Notes under the pieces: model-generated
Told to the model about the DNA's origin: nothing
What the model saw: the letters and a program-made list of their open reading frames with translations, nothing else
The model's database searches: none
Part shown: piece by piece, positions 37,558 to 48,247 of the stretch
Layout: the number at the start of each line of letters is the position of its first letter
Numbering within the stretch: the first letter of the stretch is position 1
Made by a program: the position numbers and the translations under genes
Source: Qipengyuania sp. YIM B01966
GTDB lineage: Bacteria; Pseudomonadota; Alphaproteobacteria; Sphingomonadales; Sphingomonadaceae
Assembly: GCF_016461955.1 (NCBI RefSeq)
Contig: NZ_JADMNM010000002.1
Location: 124,001-188,000, forward strand
Direction: 5' to 3'
DNA length: 64,000 bases

Positions 37558-38177
37558 AGCTCGACTCCCTGCCCGACATCGGGCCTGGTCATGACGGTTG
37601 CGTCTTGCGGCCGGCGGCGGACCTGCCGGTCGATATTCTGATGCGTTTTGTGGCTGCCCGGCCGCTCGCGATGCGTCAACACGATGGCACCGATCATTGC
37701 CACCAGCAGGATCAGCCCGGCGCTTTCGAACAGGAACAGGTAGCGGGTATAGAGCAACGCACCGATATTATCGATATTGCTGCGCCCGGCGATCGGTTCG
37801 GCAGCAACACCCGCAGCGCCCAGTTCCAGCGCACCGGCGCGGTATGCGCCGACGCCCAGCACGATTTCCGCGAGCAGCACGAGCGCGATCAACACCCCGA
37901 GCGGGAAATGGCGGATGAAGCCGGCGCGCAGTTCGGCAAAATCGATGTCGAGCATCATCACCACGAACAGAAACAGCACCGCGACCGCGCCGACATAGAC
38001 GATCACCAGCAGCGCGGCGATGAACTCCGCGCCCACCAGCACCATCAGCCCGGCACCGTTGAAGAAAGCAACTATCAACCACAGCACCGCATGGACGGGG
38101 TTGCGGCTGGTGATCACCAGCACGGCGCTGGCAATCAGCAGCACCGCGAACAGGTAAAAGGCGAAGGTTTGGATCAT
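37554..38177 (-). CDS. nuoJ: NADH-quinone oxidoreductase subunit J
   Basis: A 207-residue membrane subunit with five helices; the conserved segment [17 protein letters not shown] is present (helix 3 with its flexible part). The hydrophilic end [17 protein letters not shown] is typical. It starts 26 bases after nuoI and overlaps nuoK. Confidence 0.96.
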   Translation of the reverse strand: MIQTFAFYLFAVLLIASAVLVITSRNPVHAVLWLIVAFFNGAGLMVLVGAEFIAALLVIVYVGAVAVLFLFVVMMLDIDFAELRAGFIRHFPLGVLIALVLLAEIVLGVGAYRAGALELGAAGVAAEPIAGRSNIDNIGALLYTRYLFLFESAGLILLVAMIGAIVLTHRERPGSHKTHQNIDRQVRRRPQDATVMTRPDVGQGVEL

Positions 38178-38203
38178 GGGCCCCGGGTCGTCTGCGGCGC
38201 GCG

Positions 38204-38689
38204 TTAGCGGTAGGGCGCGTCGGCTTCAAGGTTCGCGGCGATGGCCCGCTCCCACTTGTCCCCATTCGCCAGCAGCTTGGCCTTGTCGTAGAGCAATTCC
38301 TCGCGCGTTTCTGTGGCGTATTCGAAGTTCGGCCCCTCGACGATGGCGTCCACCGGGCACGCTTCCTGACAGAAGCCGCAATAGATGCACTTGGTCATGT
38401 CGATGTCATAGCGCGTGGTGCGGCGGCTGCCATCCTCGCGCGGTTCAGCCTCGATCGTGATCGCCTGGGCCGGACAGATCGCCTCGCACAGCTTGCAAGC
38501 GATGCAGCGTTCCTCGCCATTAGGATAACGGCGCAAAGCATGCTCGCCGCGGAAGCGCGGGGACAGCGGGTTCTTCTCGAACGGGTAGTTGATCGTTGCC
38601 TTGGGCTTGAAGAAATAACGCAGCGTGAGCGCGTGCGCCTTCACGAACTCCCACAGGGTGAACGATTTGATCAGATGGGCGACCGTCAT
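38204..38689 (-). CDS. nuoI: NADH-quinone oxidoreductase subunit I
   Basis: A 161-residue peripheral-arm subunit binding two [4Fe-4S] clusters (N6a and N6b) through [12 protein letters not shown] and [12 protein letters not shown]. It passes electrons towards NuoB. The ATG at 38689 overlaps the nuoH stop by four bases, which fixes the start over a longer reading to 38710. Confidence 0.97.
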   Translation of the reverse strand: MTVAHLIKSFTLWEFVKAHALTLRYFFKPKATINYPFEKNPLSPRFRGEHALRRYPNGEERCIACKLCEAICPAQAITIEAEPREDGSRRTTRYDIDMTKCIYCGFCQEACPVDAIVEGPNFEYATETREELLYDKAKLLANGDKWERAIAANLEADAPYR

Positions 38690-39831
38690 GTCAGATTCTC
38701 GCGAACGCACGGACTGCCTTGCGGGGCGGCACCTCGAGCAGCCAGTTCCGCATTATCAAGCGACGGGCAAAGCGCCGTGTGAGGTGAACGCTCATAGCGG
38801 GTCACCATCAGCCACCCCGATACGAGCACGACGAACAGCAGGCTCAGCGGCAGGAACACTTTCCACCCTAACCGCATCAGCTGGTCATAGCGATAGCGCG
38901 GAACAGTCGCCTTCACCCAGCTGAAGATGAAGAAGAACGCGAAGATCTTGGCGAACAGCCAGATCCAGCCCGGCACCAAATAGAGCGGCGCCCAGTCCAG
39001 CGGAGGCAGCCAGCCGCCGAAGAACAGGATCGCGTTGAGCGCGCACATCAGCAGCACGTTGGCATACTCGCCGAGCCAGAACAGCGCGAAGCTCATCGAG
39101 GAATATTCGGTCTGGTAGCCGGCCACCAGCTCACTTTCCGCCTCGGTCAGGTCAAACGGCGCGCGCGCGGTTTCCGCCAGGCTCGAGATGAGGAACATCA
39201 CCCAGATCGGGAACAGCAGCAGATTAAACGCATAGGCGTTGACGATGCCGAGCCCGTGGCCGCGCTGCGCCTCGATGATACCGTTCATGTTAAACGTGCC
39301 GGCATAGAGCACCACGCAGACCAGAATGAACCCGATCGAAACCTCGTACGAGATCATCTGCGCGGCCGCGCGCATGGCGGAAAAGAACGGGTATTTGGAG
39401 TTTGACGCCCAGCCCGAAATCACCACGCCATACACGCCGAGTGACGAAATCGCGAGGATGTAGAGCAGCCCGATATTGATATCGGCCAACACCGCGCCCG
39501 AATTGAACGGCACCACCGCCCACGCCGCCAGCGCGACGGTGAAGGTGATGATCGGCGCGATCAGGAACAGCCCCTTGTTCGCCGCGCTGGGGATGATGGT
39601 TTCCTGCAGGAACACCTTCAGCCCGTCGGCAAAGCTTTGCAGCAGGCCAAACGGCCCCACCACATTGGGTCCGCGCCGCAGCGCCATTGCCGCCCACACC
39701 TTGCGATCGACATAAATGATCATCGCCACCGCCAGCATCAGCGGCAGCGCGATCAGCAGGATGCCGGCGATGGTCGCCAGCCCCCAGGCCCATTCATAGG
39801 ACAGACCCCAATCCATGAAGGTACGCGTCAC
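38686..39831 (-). CDS. nuoH: NADH-quinone oxidoreductase subunit H
   Basis: A 381-residue membrane subunit that lines the quinone site. Conserved parts are [40 protein letters not shown] and the [18 protein letters not shown] motif. The first codon is GTG at 39831, overlapping the nuoG stop (GTGA); an ATG five codons later is the alternative. The last 30 residues form a short hydrophilic tail. Confidence 0.96.
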   Translation of the reverse strand: MTRTFMDWGLSYEWAWGLATIAGILLIALPLMLAVAMIIYVDRKVWAAMALRRGPNVVGPFGLLQSFADGLKVFLQETIIPSAANKGLFLIAPIITFTVALAAWAVVPFNSGAVLADINIGLLYILAISSLGVYGVVISGWASNSKYPFFSAMRAAAQMISYEVSIGFILVCVVLYAGTFNMNGIIEAQRGHGLGIVNAYAFNLLLFPIWVMFLISSLAETARAPFDLTEAESELVAGYQTEYSSMSFALFWLGEYANVLLMCALNAILFFGGWLPPLDWAPLYLVPGWIWLFAKIFAFFFIFSWVKATVPRYRYDQLMRLGWKVFLPLSLLFVVLVSGWLMVTRYERSPHTALCPSLDNAELAARGAAPQGSPCVRENLT

Positions 39832-41849
39832 TCCGCCGCCTCCGCCAGATCTTCACCATGCAGCAATTCGGCCGAGCAGCGCTGCATCACCGCGCTGGCG
39901 CGGGCGATGGGATTGGTGAGATAAAAATCGTTGATCGGATAGCTGATCGCGCCCTCGGCAGTGGCACCAGCGGCGCTGGCAGGCAACGCGCCGTAATCGG
40001 CCAGTCCTTCTGTGCCAAGCGCCGGCACCTCGGCAACCATTGCGGCGCGCAACTGTGCGAAGCTGTCGAACCCGACGCTGACGCCCAGCGCATCGGCCAG
40101 CGCGCGCAGGATGGTCCAATCCTCGCGCGCGTCGCCCGGTGCGAACACCGCGCGCTCGGCATATTGCACCCGCCCTTCGGTGTTGACGTAGGTCCCGTCC
40201 TTCTCGCTATAGGCTGCGGCCGGCAGAACGATGTCGGCCGCGTGGGCGCCCTTGTCGCCGTGATGGCCGATATAGACCTTCAGCGAGCCCCCGAACTGCG
40301 CCCAGTCCACCTCGTCGGCGCCCAGCGCCAGCACCACCTTGGGCGCCTCCTGCACGATATCTGCGATCCCGCCGGCCTGCGCATAACCGAGCATCAATCC
40401 GCCCATCCGGCTGGCCGCCATGTGGAGCACGTTGAACCCGTTCCACGCCGATCCATCCTCGAGCGTGCGGGAGAGGTTCCACTGCCCCGCTAGCGTCAGC
40501 GCCTGGCCCAGCGCGCCGCGGGCGAGCCCCGCCCCGCCGAGGATGATCGCGGGCCGCGCGGCGCCGGCAAAGGCGTCGCCCACTTCGGCCGGCAGATTGC
40601 CCAGCACCCCGGCATCCTGGCCAAGGAAGGTCGCCGGATAGGTCGTTTCCCATTCCGGGCCGATAATGAAGATCCGCGCCCCGCGCCGGGCAGCCTTGCG
40701 CAGCCGGACATTCACCAGCGGCGCTTCCCAGCGTACATGGCTGCCGACGATCAGGATCGCGTCGGCCTGCTCGATCCCGGCAAAAGTCGAGTTGAAGGCG
40801 AGCGCGGCCAGATTGTCCGCCGCATAGCGCATCCCCGTCTGCCGCCCTTCGAGCAGCGACGAGCCCAGCGCGCGCAGCAAAGCCTTGGCGGCGAACATCG
40901 TCTCGCAATCGACCAGATCACCGGCAATGGCGCCGATACTGGCGCCGGGCTCGGCGGCGGCGATCAGCCCGAACGCCTCGTCCCAACTCGCCCTGGCGAG
41001 ACGCCCCTCGCGCCGCACCCACACGGCATCGAGCCGGCGCCGGGTCAGGCCATCGACCATATAGCGACCCTTGTCGGACAGCCACTCCTCGTTGACCGCA
41101 TCGTTGATGCGCGGCAAGGCGCGCAGCACTTCGCGGCCGCGACTGTCGAGGCGGATATTGGCCCCGACAGCGTCGCTGACATCGATGCTGAGCGTCTTCT
41201 TCAGCTCCCACGGCCGCGCTTCGAACGCATAGGGGCGGCTGGTCAGCGCGCCGACGGGGCACAAATCGATCACATTGGCCGACAGTTCGTGCCTTGCCGC
41301 CTGCTCCAGATAGGTGGTGATCTGCATATTCTCGCCGCGATAGAGCGCGCCGATCTCGTCCACCCCGGCGATCTCTTCGGAAAAGCGCACGCAGCGGGTG
41401 CAGTGAATGCAGCGGGTCATCACCGTCTTGATCAGCGGGCCCATGTACTTTTCGGTGACCGCGCGCTTGTTCTCGTCATAGCGCGAGCCGCCGCGGCCAT
41501 AGGCCATCGCCTGATCCTGCAGGTCGCATTCGCCACCTTGGTCGCAGATCGGGCAATCGAGCGGGTGATTGATCAGGAGAAACTCCATCACCCCTTCGCG
41601 CGCCTTCTTGACCATTTCGCTGTCAGTGCGGATCTCCTGCCCTTCGGCTGCAGGTAGCGCACAGCTCGCCTGCGGTTTGGGCGGCCCGGGTTTCACCTCG
41701 ACCAGGCACATCCGGCAATTGCCGGCAATGCTCAGCCGCTCGTGGTAGCAGAAGCGCGGGATTTCCTTGCCCGCCAGCTCGCACGCCTGCAGCACGGTGG
41801 CGCCGTCGGGAACCTCGATCTCCTGGCCGTCAACGGTGAGTTTTGGCAT
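39828..41849 (-). CDS. nuoG: NADH-quinone oxidoreductase subunit G
   Basis: A 673-residue peripheral-arm subunit. The N-terminal part binds three iron-sulfur clusters ([42 protein letters not shown] with the downstream [14 protein letters not shown]); the rest resembles molybdopterin oxidoreductases without an active cofactor site. It is preceded by two secreted proteins instead of nuoF directly; the overlap with the upstream stop is one base (TAATG). Confidence 0.97.
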   Translation of the reverse strand: MPKLTVDGQEIEVPDGATVLQACELAGKEIPRFCYHERLSIAGNCRMCLVEVKPGPPKPQASCALPAAEGQEIRTDSEMVKKAREGVMEFLLINHPLDCPICDQGGECDLQDQAMAYGRGGSRYDENKRAVTEKYMGPLIKTVMTRCIHCTRCVRFSEEIAGVDEIGALYRGENMQITTYLEQAARHELSANVIDLCPVGALTSRPYAFEARPWELKKTLSIDVSDAVGANIRLDSRGREVLRALPRINDAVNEEWLSDKGRYMVDGLTRRRLDAVWVRREGRLARASWDEAFGLIAAAEPGASIGAIAGDLVDCETMFAAKALLRALGSSLLEGRQTGMRYAADNLAALAFNSTFAGIEQADAILIVGSHVRWEAPLVNVRLRKAARRGARIFIIGPEWETTYPATFLGQDAGVLGNLPAEVGDAFAGAARPAIILGGAGLARGALGQALTLAGQWNLSRTLEDGSAWNGFNVLHMAASRMGGLMLGYAQAGGIADIVQEAPKVVLALGADEVDWAQFGGSLKVYIGHHGDKGAHAADIVLPAAAYSEKDGTYVNTEGRVQYAERAVFAPGDAREDWTILRALADALGVSVGFDSFAQLRAAMVAEVPALGTEGLADYGALPASAAGATAEGAISYPINDFYLTNPIARASAVMQRCSAELLHGEDLAEAAE

Positions 41850-42529
41850 TATTCAGCGTCCGGTATTTGGGCTGCGCGGCGCGCCAATGCATAGGCAAGG
41901 CCGGCACGCAAAGAAATGCGATCCAGCCGCAGACGCTGACCGGCAAAGGCGCAGGGACCAAGGTGAGCGCTCAACGCACCCATCGCAGCAGTTTCCTCCG
42001 AGCTGTCCGCTTCGGTGCGCACGAAATTGTCCACCGCAGAGGGCGCCGTGGCTGCGACACAGGCGGCGAATTCATCCAGCAGGATTTGCGCCCGATCGTC
42101 TTGCGGCACCGATGTCAGCGCTTCGATCACACTCTCCTGCGACGCGGGGGGTACGGCTGCGAGGGTAACAGGCAATCCGTCACCATATTTCTGCCGATAC
42201 CAGGCTTCGGCTATCGTGCCGCGCAGTTCCGGAAATCCGGCCGACATGTTGCGGACCACGCAATGTGACCGCCCGCTGGGAAACGTGACGACGGGCCGCC
42301 AGTTTTCAGCGATCGGTACTTTCAAGTATGCCTCGATTTCGTCCGCCTTGTATGTTGCCACGCAGCGTCCGAAATACTGGATTGTGTCACGCACCCCGCG
42401 ATCATGATCATACTTTTCCCGATCAAACCGGGTGCCAGTCTGGCTCTCGGTCTGCGCGTTGCCGACGCTCGGGATGGCGAGCGCGATGGCTGCTGCAAAC
42501 ATGCCGCTGACGCCACATGACCGGTTCAT
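41849..42529 (-). CDS. Secreted cysteine-containing protein inside the nuo operon (second of two)
   Basis: A 226-residue protein with a signal peptide (MFAAAIALAIPSVGNAQ, cleavage after GNA likely). The mature part has four spaced Cys residues: RCVATYKADE, SHCVVRNM, ACVAATAP and GPCAFAG. The halves look alike (CVA-x-helix-C), suggesting a duplicated module with disulfides. It resembles its neighbour at 42526 in layout and in the C-terminal segment with LRAGLAYALARR. The family is not known to me. Four- and one-base overlaps on both sides tie it to nuo translation. Confidence 0.7.
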   Translation of the reverse strand: MNRSCGVSGMFAAAIALAIPSVGNAQTESQTGTRFDREKYDHDRGVRDTIQYFGRCVATYKADEIEAYLKVPIAENWRPVVTFPSGRSHCVVRNMSAGFPELRGTIAEAWYRQKYGDGLPVTLAAVPPASQESVIEALTSVPQDDRAQILLDEFAACVAATAPSAVDNFVRTEADSSEETAAMGALSAHLGPCAFAGQRLRLDRISLRAGLAYALARRAAQIPDAE

Positions 42530-43149
42530 TGTCCGCGTCCTTCTTCTGTAACCAGCCGGTAGCTTGCCGTTGCCAGCATCGAGCGCAGGCCGAGCGCATT
42601 AGCCTCAAGCGCCGGCCCGTTCTGCGAACAAATCGCGGCGGCAGGTCGCAGCGCGGCAACCGCTGCATCTTCCTCGGCGGTCGCCGGCGCCGTGTGGAAC
42701 AGCTCCGCGACCTGCTGCGATGCACCCAACGCCATGCACATGGCGATCCGATCGCTCGCGCTGCGCGGTTCGGGCATCGGCCGCAGCGCCGCCTGCGCCA
42801 GGCGCGGCAGAATGGGCTGATTATCGCGTTCGATCAGCGTTTCGGCCAGAGCGCCGGCAAACGGAAGACCGCCCGTTCGCATGGCGCGATACTCCCCGTC
42901 CATCGCGCGGAAGCAATTCGCGCTCGCCCGGGTTTCCGACAATTCCCGCAGTTCGCGCCGATAAGTGTCGGTACGAAAATCCATGGTCAGCACGCTGCGG
43001 GCCGCCTCCGGGCGTTCGGTGGCGATGCACTGCGCCCAGGCCACCAGTGCACCGCGCTGCTTGACCGGATCGCGTTCCTGCTGGCGCGGCTGCGCCGATA
43101 CGCTGCTCGCCAGCAAGGCCGAGATCACGAGGAACAGCGCGCCCTTCAC
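42526..43149 (-). CDS. Secreted cysteine-containing protein inside the nuo operon (first of two)
   Basis: A 207-residue protein with a signal peptide ([20 protein letters not shown]). The mature part has four Cys residues: [31 protein letters not shown] and AICSQNG. The pattern, plus [14 protein letters not shown] near the end, parallels the following gene, so the pair probably arose by duplication. Its ATG overlaps the nuoF stop and its stop overlaps the next start, four bases each. No known complex I accessory protein is recognised; a periplasmic role is inferred from the signal peptide. Confidence 0.7.
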   Translation of the reverse strand: MKGALFLVISALLASSVSAQPRQQERDPVKQRGALVAWAQCIATERPEAARSVLTMDFRTDTYRRELRELSETRASANCFRAMDGEYRAMRTGGLPFAGALAETLIERDNQPILPRLAQAALRPMPEPRSASDRIAMCMALGASQQVAELFHTAPATAEEDAAVAALRPAAAICSQNGPALEANALGLRSMLATASYRLVTEEGRGQ

Positions 43150-44438
43150 TCCGCCGCCTCCGCAAAGCTCGCCCCGCGCTCGGCGATGCGGCGCTCCAGT
43201 TCAGGGCGAAAATGCTTGATCAGCCCCTGGATTGGCCACGCCGCCGCATCGCCCAGCGCGCAGATCGTGTGGCCTTCAACCTGTTTGGTGACCTGCTGGA
43301 GCATATCGATCTCGTGCAGCTCGGCATCGCCGACCCGCAGCCGCTCCATCATCCGCCACATCCACCCGGTGCCCTCACGGCACGGGGTGCACTGGCCGCA
43401 GCTTTCGTGCTTGTAGAAATAGCTGAGGCGGCTGATTGCGCGGACGATATCGGTCGATTTGTCCATCACGATGACGCCCGCCGTGCCGAGGCCACTGCCC
43501 AGCGCCTTCAACCCGTCGAAATCCATCGGCGCGTCCCAGATCTGCTCGGCCGGCACGAGCGGCACCGAAGAACCGCCCGGGATCACCGCCAGCAGGTTTT
43601 CGCGCCCGCCGCGAATGCCGCCGCAATGCGTCTCGATCAGTTCGCCAAAGGGGATGCTCATCGATTCCTCGACGACGCACGGCCGGTTCACATGGCCGCT
43701 GATCTGGAACAGCTTGGTGCCCTTGTTGTTCTCGCGCCCAAAGCTCGAAAACCATGCCGCACCGCGCCGCAGGATGGTCGGCGCGACCGCGATCGATTCC
43801 ACGTTGTTGACGGTGGTCGGGCAGCCGTACAGCCCGGCGCCGGCCGGGAATGGCGGCTTGAGGCGCGGCTGCCCCTTCTTGCCTTCGAGGCTTTCGAGCA
43901 TCGCGGTTTCTTCACCGCAAATATAGGCGCCAGCGCCCCGGTGCACGAAAACGTCGAAATCGTAACCGGAACCGCTGGCATTCTTGCCGATCAGGCCCGC
44001 GTCATAGGCTTCCTGCACTGCGGCGAACAGCGTCTCCGCTTCGCGGATAAATTCGCCGCGAACGTAGATATAGGCCGCCCGCGCGCGCATCGCATAACCG
44101 GCGATCAGTGCGCCCTCGATCAGCTTGTGCGGATCGTGGCGGATAATCTCGCGGTCCTTGCAGCTGCCCGGCTCGGATTCGTCGCCATTGATCACGAGGA
44201 AGCTGGGGCGCCCGTCTTTGGATTCCTTGGGCATGAACGACCATTTCATGCCGGTCGGAAAACCTGCCCCGCCCCGCCCGCGCAGACCGCTGGCCTTGAT
44301 CTCCTCGATGATCGCATCCTGCCCGCGGGCCATCAGCGCCTTGGTATCGTCCCAGTCCCCGCGCGCCTGTGCGGCCGGCAGGCGCCAGTCCTGATAGCCA
44401 TAGAGATTGGTGAAGATGCGATCCTTGTCAGCGAGCAT
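43146..44438 (-). CDS. nuoF: NADH-quinone oxidoreductase subunit F
   Basis: A 430-residue subunit that binds NADH and FMN and one [4Fe-4S] cluster (N3). Motifs are [16 protein letters not shown] (NADH/FMN), the FMN segment [15 protein letters not shown]-like [29 protein letters not shown] and the cluster ligands [14 protein letters not shown] with a later Cys in [13 protein letters not shown]. It starts 3 bases after the nuoE stop. Confidence 0.98.
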   Translation of the reverse strand: MLADKDRIFTNLYGYQDWRLPAAQARGDWDDTKALMARGQDAIIEEIKASGLRGRGGAGFPTGMKWSFMPKESKDGRPSFLVINGDESEPGSCKDREIIRHDPHKLIEGALIAGYAMRARAAYIYVRGEFIREAETLFAAVQEAYDAGLIGKNASGSGYDFDVFVHRGAGAYICGEETAMLESLEGKKGQPRLKPPFPAGAGLYGCPTTVNNVESIAVAPTILRRGAAWFSSFGRENNKGTKLFQISGHVNRPCVVEESMSIPFGELIETHCGGIRGGRENLLAVIPGGSSVPLVPAEQIWDAPMDFDGLKALGSGLGTAGVIVMDKSTDIVRAISRLSYFYKHESCGQCTPCREGTGWMWRMMERLRVGDAELHEIDMLQQVTKQVEGHTICALGDAAAWPIQGLIKHFRPELERRIAERGASFAEAAE

Positions 44439-44441
44439 GGC

Positions 44442-45110
44442 TTACCATTCCCCCCGATAATCGTGATTGGCATCGACCATCTCGCGCAAGGTGGTCGGCC
44501 CGCCAACCGGCTCGACCGTGTGCCGGCCGGGCTCCTGCGTGCCTTCCTTGGGCTGTTCGCCAGCGGCCAGCGCATCAAGCACGGCGTCGAGCCTTTCGGC
44601 GGTCAGATCTTCGTAATTCGCGTCGTTGATCTGGACCATCGGTGCGCTGGCGCAATTGCCCATGCATTCGACCTCGGTCAACGTCCACAGCCCGTCCGGC
44701 GTCGTGTGCCCCTTGGCCATACCGCGCGCCTTGCACGCCGCCATGATGTCGTCCGAACCGCGCAACATGCACGGCGTGGTGCCGCACACCTGCACATGGA
44801 AGCGGCCGACCGGCACGAGATTGTACATGGTGTAGAAGGTCGCCACCTCGACCACCCGCAGGATCGGCATATCAAGCTCGCGGGCGATAAATTCCATCAC
44901 CGGCAACGGCAACCAGCCTTGCGTGCCGGTTTCGGCGCCGACCTGCCTCTGGGCGAGATCGAGCAGCGGCATCACCGCCGATCGCTGCCGCCCTTCGGGA
45001 TAGCGCGCGATAATTTCCTTCGCCTTGGCGGCGTTTTCCTCGGCCCAGGCAAACGAACTCCAGCGCGCGCGCAGCTCGGGCGTATCGGGCGCAATCATGC
45101 GGTCAGCCAT
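44442..45110 (-). CDS. nuoE: NADH-quinone oxidoreductase subunit E
   Basis: A 222-residue thioredoxin-fold subunit holding the [2Fe-2S] cluster N1a through CGTTPCMLRG and CMGNCASAPM. The start is the ATG at 45110 ([12 protein letters not shown]), overlapping the nuoD stop by one base. The C-terminal 40 residues extend past the fold, as in other alphaproteobacteria. Confidence 0.97.
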   Translation of the reverse strand: MADRMIAPDTPELRARWSSFAWAEENAAKAKEIIARYPEGRQRSAVMPLLDLAQRQVGAETGTQGWLPLPVMEFIARELDMPILRVVEVATFYTMYNLVPVGRFHVQVCGTTPCMLRGSDDIMAACKARGMAKGHTTPDGLWTLTEVECMGNCASAPMVQINDANYEDLTAERLDAVLDALAAGEQPKEGTQEPGRHTVEPVGGPTTLREMVDANHDYRGEW

Positions 45111-46324
45111 CAGCGGTCGCATTCCCCGAACACAACGTCGATCGCGCCAATGATGGCGGTGACATCGGGCAGCATGTGGCCCTTGGCCATGAAGTCCATC
45201 GCCTGGAGGTGGCTGAACGCGGTCGGGCGGATTTTGCAGCGATAGGGTTTGTTGCTGCCGTCGCTGACCAGATAGACGCCGAATTCGCCCTTGGGGCTTT
45301 CGGTCGCGACATAGACCTCGCCCGCCGGGACATGGAACCCTTCGGTGTAGAGCTTGAAATGATGGATCAGCGCTTCCATCGAGCTCTTCATCTCGGCGCG
45401 CTTGGGCGGTACAACCTTGCGATCGGTGCTGGCCACCGGGCCTTCGGGCATTTCGGCGATGCACTGGCGAATGATCTTCGCGCTTTCGTACACTTCCTTC
45501 ACGCGGACCATGAACCGGTCGTAGCAGTCGGAATTGGTGCCGACCGGGATTTCGAAATCCATCCGGTCATAAACGTCGTAGGGCTGCGACTTGCGCAAAT
45601 CCCACGGGATGCCGGCCGCGCGGATCATCGGGCCGGAAAAGCCCCAGGCCAGCGCATCGGCCTTGCTCACCACGGCGATGTCGACATTGCGCTGCTTGAA
45701 GATGCGGTTGTCGACCACCAGGCTCATCGCATCGCCGAACAGCCTGGGCAGCCGCGTCTCGCACCATTCGCCAATATCGGCGAGCAGCTTGAGCGGCACA
45801 TCCTGGTGCACCCCGCCCGGCCGAAACCACGCTGAGTGCATCCGTGCGCCCGATGCACGTTCGAAGAAGTTGAGGCAATCTTCGCGCAGCTCGAACACCC
45901 ACAGGTTCGGCGTCATCGCGCCGACGTCCATCACGTGGCTGCCGATATTGAGCATATGATTGCAGATGCGGGTCAGTTCTGCGAACAGCACGCGCAGATA
46001 TTGCCCGCGCAGCGGCACCTCGACATTGAGCAGCTTCTCGATCGCGAGGACGTAGCTGTGTTCCTGCGCCAGCGGGCTGCAATAATCGAGCCGGTCGAAA
46101 TAGGGCAGCGCCTGCAGATAGGTCTTGTGTTCGATCAGCTTTTCGGTGCCGCGATGCAGCAGGCCGACATGCGGATCGACCCGCTCGATAATCTCGCCGT
46201 CGAGCTCCATCACCATGCGCAGCACGCCATGCGCGGCCGGGTGCTGCGGCCCGAAGTTGATCGTGTAGTTTTCGATGACCTCATCGCCGGTGGTGGGCGA
46301 ACGCTCTTGCACCAGGCCACTCAT
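45110..46324 (-). CDS. nuoD: NADH-quinone oxidoreductase subunit D
   Basis: A 404-residue subunit lining the quinone pocket, related to hydrogenase large subunits. Key parts are [38 protein letters not shown], the quinone Tyr in [13 protein letters not shown] and the end [14 protein letters not shown]. It is separate from NuoC, which overlaps it by four bases. Confidence 0.98.
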   Translation of the reverse strand: MSGLVQERSPTTGDEVIENYTINFGPQHPAAHGVLRMVMELDGEIIERVDPHVGLLHRGTEKLIEHKTYLQALPYFDRLDYCSPLAQEHSYVLAIEKLLNVEVPLRGQYLRVLFAELTRICNHMLNIGSHVMDVGAMTPNLWVFELREDCLNFFERASGARMHSAWFRPGGVHQDVPLKLLADIGEWCETRLPRLFGDAMSLVVDNRIFKQRNVDIAVVSKADALAWGFSGPMIRAAGIPWDLRKSQPYDVYDRMDFEIPVGTNSDCYDRFMVRVKEVYESAKIIRQCIAEMPEGPVASTDRKVVPPKRAEMKSSMEALIHHFKLYTEGFHVPAGEVYVATESPKGEFGVYLVSDGSNKPYRCKIRPTAFSHLQAMDFMAKGHMLPDVTAIIGAIDVVFGECDR

Positions 46325-47187
46325 GCCTCGTTCTCCGGCTTGGTCGCTGGGCCGGTATCCCGAGCGCCGCCCTCGCGTGCGGCCCGATCCGGCCGGTTTT
46401 CGGTGGGTTCGGGCGCATCCGGCGCTTTCACGCCCGCCTCATCCTTCGCAGGCGCGCCGTCGCTCACCTTGTCATCAGCCTTGTCATCGGCCTTCGCGCC
46501 CGCACCAGTCTGCGCCGGCGTTTCGGTGGTCTTGGGTTTGTCCACCGTCGGCGCCGGCGGCGTTTCGGCCGCTTTCTCGTCGCCTGGCAGCACGTAGTCA
46601 GCGCCTTCCCACGGGCTCAGAAAATCGAACTGCCGGAAATCCTGAGCGAGTTGAACCGGCTGATAGACAACCCGCTTGTCCTCGTTCGAATAGCGCACCT
46701 CGGTATAGCCGGTCAGCGGGAAATCCTTGCGGAACGGGTGCCCCTCGAAGCCGTAATCGGTGAGGATACGGCGCAGGTCGGCATTGCCGGCAAACACGAC
46801 GCCATAGAGGTCGAACACTTCCCGTTCGAGCCACCCGGCATTCGGCCAGAGCACCGTAGCCGTTGGCACCGGCGTATCGGCCGCCGCGGTCACGCGTACC
46901 ATGATCCGGTGGTTTCGCGTGACCGAGAGCAGAATATAGACGACATCGAACCGCTCGGCGCGGGACGGATAATCGGCGCCGGCAATGTCCATCAATTGCT
47001 GGTATTCATGCTCGTCGCGCAGCAGGTGCAACGCTTCAACCAAGCTGTCACGCGCGACATTCAGGATGAACTCGCCATGCGCTTCGGTCGTGCCAAGCAG
47101 GCGCGCCCCGAGCGCGCGTTCAAAAACGCCTGCCAAGCCCTCGTGAGAGCCGAAACGCGGCGCCGGATGGAGAACGACCTCTGCCAT
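46321..47187 (-). CDS. nuoC: NADH-quinone oxidoreductase subunit C, with long low-complexity tail
   Basis: A 288-residue subunit; the folded part is residues 1-205, with the signature [37 protein letters not shown] and [19 protein letters not shown]. After [14 protein letters not shown], about 80 residues are rich in Ala, Pro, Asp, Glu and Lys (for example [18 protein letters not shown]). That tail is not needed for complex I and is probably disordered; its length is more than most relatives. It begins 4 bases after nuoB. Confidence 0.95.
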   Translation of the reverse strand: MAEVVLHPAPRFGSHEGLAGVFERALGARLLGTTEAHGEFILNVARDSLVEALHLLRDEHEYQQLMDIAGADYPSRAERFDVVYILLSVTRNHRIMVRVTAAADTPVPTATVLWPNAGWLEREVFDLYGVVFAGNADLRRILTDYGFEGHPFRKDFPLTGYTEVRYSNEDKRVVYQPVQLAQDFRQFDFLSPWEGADYVLPGDEKAAETPPAPTVDKPKTTETPAQTGAGAKADDKADDKVSDGAPAKDEAGVKAPDAPEPTENRPDRAAREGGARDTGPATKPENEA

Positions 47188-47191
47188 GATC

Positions 47192-47785
47192 TCAGCGCTC
47201 CAGCGTGCCCACGCGGCGAATTTTGCGCTGCAACTGCATCACGCCATACAGCAGCGCCTCAGCCGTTGGCGGGCAACCGGGCACGTAGATATCCACCGGC
47301 ACGATCCGGTCGCACCCGCGCACCACCGAATAGCTGTAATGATAGTAGCCGCCGCCATTGGCGCAGCTGCCCATCGAGATGACGTATTTGGGATCTGACA
47401 TCTGGTCGTAGACCTTGCGCAGCGCGGGCGCCATCTTGTTGCACAGCGTGCCGGCGACGATCATCACGTCGGACTGGCGCGGGCTGGCGCGCGGGGCGAC
47501 GCCGAAGCGTTCCATGTCATAGCGCGGCATGTTGACGTGGATCATCTCGACCGCACAGCAGGCAAGGCCAAAGGTCATCCACCACAAGCTGCCGGTCCGG
47601 GCCCACTGGAACAGTTCCTCGGTGCTGGTGACGAGGAACCCCTTATTATCGAGCTCGCTCGAGAGCGCGTTGTAATAATTCTGGTCCGGCGCATGGAGCG
47701 CAGGGTTATGGCCGGGGCCGGACGCGGTTGTCGCCGCGGGGTTCGCCAGCGCATGATCGAGCGAGAAAAGGTCGTTCACTCCCAT
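47192..47785 (-). CDS. nuoB: NADH-quinone oxidoreductase subunit B
   Basis: A 197-residue subunit with the [4Fe-4S] cluster N2 that hands electrons to quinone. Ligands are the tandem Cys of GLACCAVEM, plus GSCANGGG and [12 protein letters not shown]. The start is ATG at 47785 ([10 protein letters not shown]), overlapping nuoA by 10 bases; the reading from 47869 runs over nuoA without family match. Confidence 0.97.
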   Translation of the reverse strand: MGVNDLFSLDHALANPAATTASGPGHNPALHAPDQNYYNALSSELDNKGFLVTSTEELFQWARTGSLWWMTFGLACCAVEMIHVNMPRYDMERFGVAPRASPRQSDVMIVAGTLCNKMAPALRKVYDQMSDPKYVISMGSCANGGGYYHYSYSVVRGCDRIVPVDIYVPGCPPTAEALLYGVMQLQRKIRRVGTLER

Positions 47786-48150
47786 TCCAGCGCTCCCTTC
47801 TTCCACGCATAGACAAAGCCGACGACCAGCTCGAACAGGAACACCATCATCGTTATCCAGCCAGGCCATCCGGTCAGGTCGAGGCTAACGGCCCAGGGGA
47901 ACAGGAACGCTGCTTCGAGATCGAAGACGATGAACAGAATGGCCACCAGGTAAAACCGAACATCGAAACGGCTGCGCGGATCTTCGAAGGCGGGAAAGCC
48001 GCATTCATATTCGCTGAGCTTTTCGGTCGTCGGATTATGCGTGCCGGTCAGCTGGCTGACCCCCATCGGCAGGAACACGAAGGCGGTCGACAGCGCGAGC
48101 GCAATGCCGAGAAATATCAGGATCGGCAGATATTGACTGAGATCGACCAC
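47776..48150 (-). CDS. nuoA: NADH-quinone oxidoreductase subunit A
   Basis: A 124-residue membrane subunit with three helices and the loop [20 protein letters not shown] containing the exposed Cys of the family. It is the first gene of the nuo run. The segment upstream (48151-48247) must hold the operon promoter. Confidence 0.97.
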   Translation of the reverse strand: MVDLSQYLPILIFLGIALALSTAFVFLPMGVSQLTGTHNPTTEKLSEYECGFPAFEDPRSRFDVRFYLVAILFIVFDLEAAFLFPWAVSLDLTGWPGWITMMVFLFELVVGFVYAWKKGALEWE

Positions 48151-48182
48151 GAATGATTCCGTCCCGGGCGTTAGGTGGCCCG

Positions 48183-48211
48183 CCTCTAGGCCCCCGGTCG
48201 CGAGGGTGCAA
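48183..48211 (-). promoter_or_regulatory. Possible nuo operon promoter
   Basis: On the minus strand TTGCAC (48206-48211) and TAGAGG (48183-48188) lie 17 bases apart, 33 bases before the nuoA start. Both boxes match the consensus only partly, so this is a weak suggestion for where the 20-kb run starts. Confidence 0.3.
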
Positions 48212-48247
48212 GGGGCGCACCGCCTGCTTTCGGGCGTTTTTGCCCGG

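Noticed and set aside
43212-45245. A 677-residue plus-strand open frame opposite nuoF and nuoE
   Set aside because: Antisense shadow of two recognised genes.
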